From: Actinomycetota bacterium
GTDB lineage: Bacteria > Actinomycetota > Acidimicrobiia > Spongiisociales > UBA4744
Reading direction: 5' to 3'
Assembly (NCBI GenBank): GCA_013152275.1
Contig: JAADGS010000090.1
Location: forward strand, 1-64,000
DNA: 64,000 nt
Part shown: one piece after another, positions 63,421-64,000 of the stretch
How the letters are laid out: each line of letters opens with the position of its first letter
Position numbering within the stretch: the first letter of the stretch is position 1
The notes under the pieces: model-generated
Databases searched by the model: none
The model's input: only the letters and a program-made list of their open reading frames with translations
What the model was told of the DNA's origin: nothing
Program-made: the position numbers and the translations under genes

Positions 63421-63502
63421 CGATCCTGCGCCTCCGCTCGGTGAACAGGTCCGCCACACCGACGGCGAACAGCGGAAGGAGTGGCCGGAACGACGACGCA
63501 TT

Positions 63503-64000
63503 TCAGATTGCGTGTTCTTGCCCTTGAAGCCGATCCGTCAGATAGGTGACCAGCTGATCAATGGACACGCGATCCTGCTCCATGGAGTCGCGATCACGCA
63601 CCGTGACGGCACGATCTTCGAGTGACTCGAAGTCGAACGTGATCGCGTATGGAGTACCGATCTCGTCGTGGCGCCGATACCTGCGGCCGATCGACTGGGT
63701 GATGTCGAGTTCCAACATGAAGTGAGGACGGAGCATGTCGGCAACCTTCTCGGCCTCCGCCACAAGGTGCGGTTTCTTGGACAGCGGCAGTACTGCAACC
63801 TGATAGGGAGCCAGCCTCGGGTCCAGTCGTAAGACCACCCGTTTCTCCCCCCGGACCTCCTCCTCATGGTATGCGTCCATGAGAAACGCGAACGTGGTTC
63901 TGGTTGCACCCGCCGCCGGCTCGATGACGTAGGGAAAGAACCGTTCCCCGGACTCGTCGTCGAAGTAGCTGAGGTCCTGGCCGCTGGCCTCGGTATGCGC
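63503..64000 (-). CDS. glyS: Glycyl-tRNA synthetase, C-terminal part (runs off right edge)
   Basis: The last 165 codons of a class II synthetase. Class motif 3 is in [20 protein letters not shown]; the anticodon-binding domain follows with [14 protein letters not shown] and [27 protein letters not shown], then [11 protein letters not shown]. This is the single-chain alpha-2 type. The start lies beyond the window. It converges on the glycosyltransferase gene. Confidence 0.95.
   Translation of the reverse strand, partial: AHTEASGQDLSYFDDESGERFFPYVIEPAAGATRTTFAFLMDAYHEEEVRGEKRVVLRLDPRLAPYQVAVLPLSKKPHLVAEAEKVADMLRPHFMLELDITQSIGRRYRRHDEIGTPYAITFDFESLEDRAVTVRDRDSMEQDRVSIDQLVTYLTDRLQGQEHAI

Overview
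This window is high-GC DNA, most likely from an uncultured or little-studied actinobacterium. The best guess is the class Acidimicrobiia, inferred from the Thr/Ser-rich linkers after the lipoprotein cysteines, the many ATGA/GTGA gene overlaps, and the dnaG-rpoD pairing. No rRNA gene is present to confirm this.

Layout. (1) 0-1.56 kb is decayed mobile DNA: an excisionase-type HTH remnant, a frameshifted and truncated tyrosine integrase, and a copy of the 3' half of tRNA-Asn. (2) 1.8-4.5 kb is a sulfur operon. Two short Cys-rich leader ORFs are interleaved with an OsmC-type thiol peroxidase, O-acetylhomoserine sulfhydrylase (metY) and a CoA-binding protein. (3) 5.2-9.0 kb holds a TetR repressor divergent from a MacB/LolD-type ATPase and an FtsX-type permease. 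(4) 9.1-38.2 kb is an almost unbroken run of 25 minus-strand genes. It carries two ABC uptake systems (NMT1/SsuA type and BMP/nucleoside type), four amidohydrolase-superfamily enzymes including an enamidase homologue and a hydantoinase homologue, two class III aminotransferases, two aldehyde dehydrogenases, a ThDP enzyme, a methyltransferase, an FAD oxidoreductase, a class II aldolase, a cysteine hydrolase, a DUF1989 protein, a DUF5591-like protein and a GntR regulator. (5) 38.3-40.5 kb is divergent: a PF06684 protein and a CoA-acylating (methyl)malonate-semialdehyde dehydrogenase. (6) 40.7-45.4 kb holds PhzF, a benzoate-CoA ligase-type enzyme, a thioesterase, an alpha/beta hydrolase and a lincosamide-type nucleotidyltransferase. 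(7) 45.4-52.8 kb holds an IS110 fragment, a sugar ABC importer without its ATPase, an MltG-type protein, an orphan tRNA-Val 3' half, a lipoprotein, a SEC-C fragment and the C-terminal end of an integrase. (8) From 52.8 kb on lies ordinary chromosome: tRNA-Asn, rpoD, dnaG, an oligopeptide ABC operon, a GT4 glycosyltransferase and glycyl-tRNA synthetase.

How it fits together. The 3' half of tRNA-Asn is repeated in the same orientation at 1.5 kb and 52.8 kb, with integrase remnants beside both copies. This is the arrangement expected if the ~51 kb between them is an old integrated island. The island's main cargo looks like uptake and breakdown of one or more nitrogen heterocycles: import, deamination or ring opening by amidohydrolases, amide cleavage, transamination, and semialdehyde oxidation to acyl-CoA. 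The exact substrate cannot be read from sequence. A near-identical 26-bp motif lies upstream of both the hydantoinase operon and the aldehyde dehydrogenase operon, which suggests one regulator for both.
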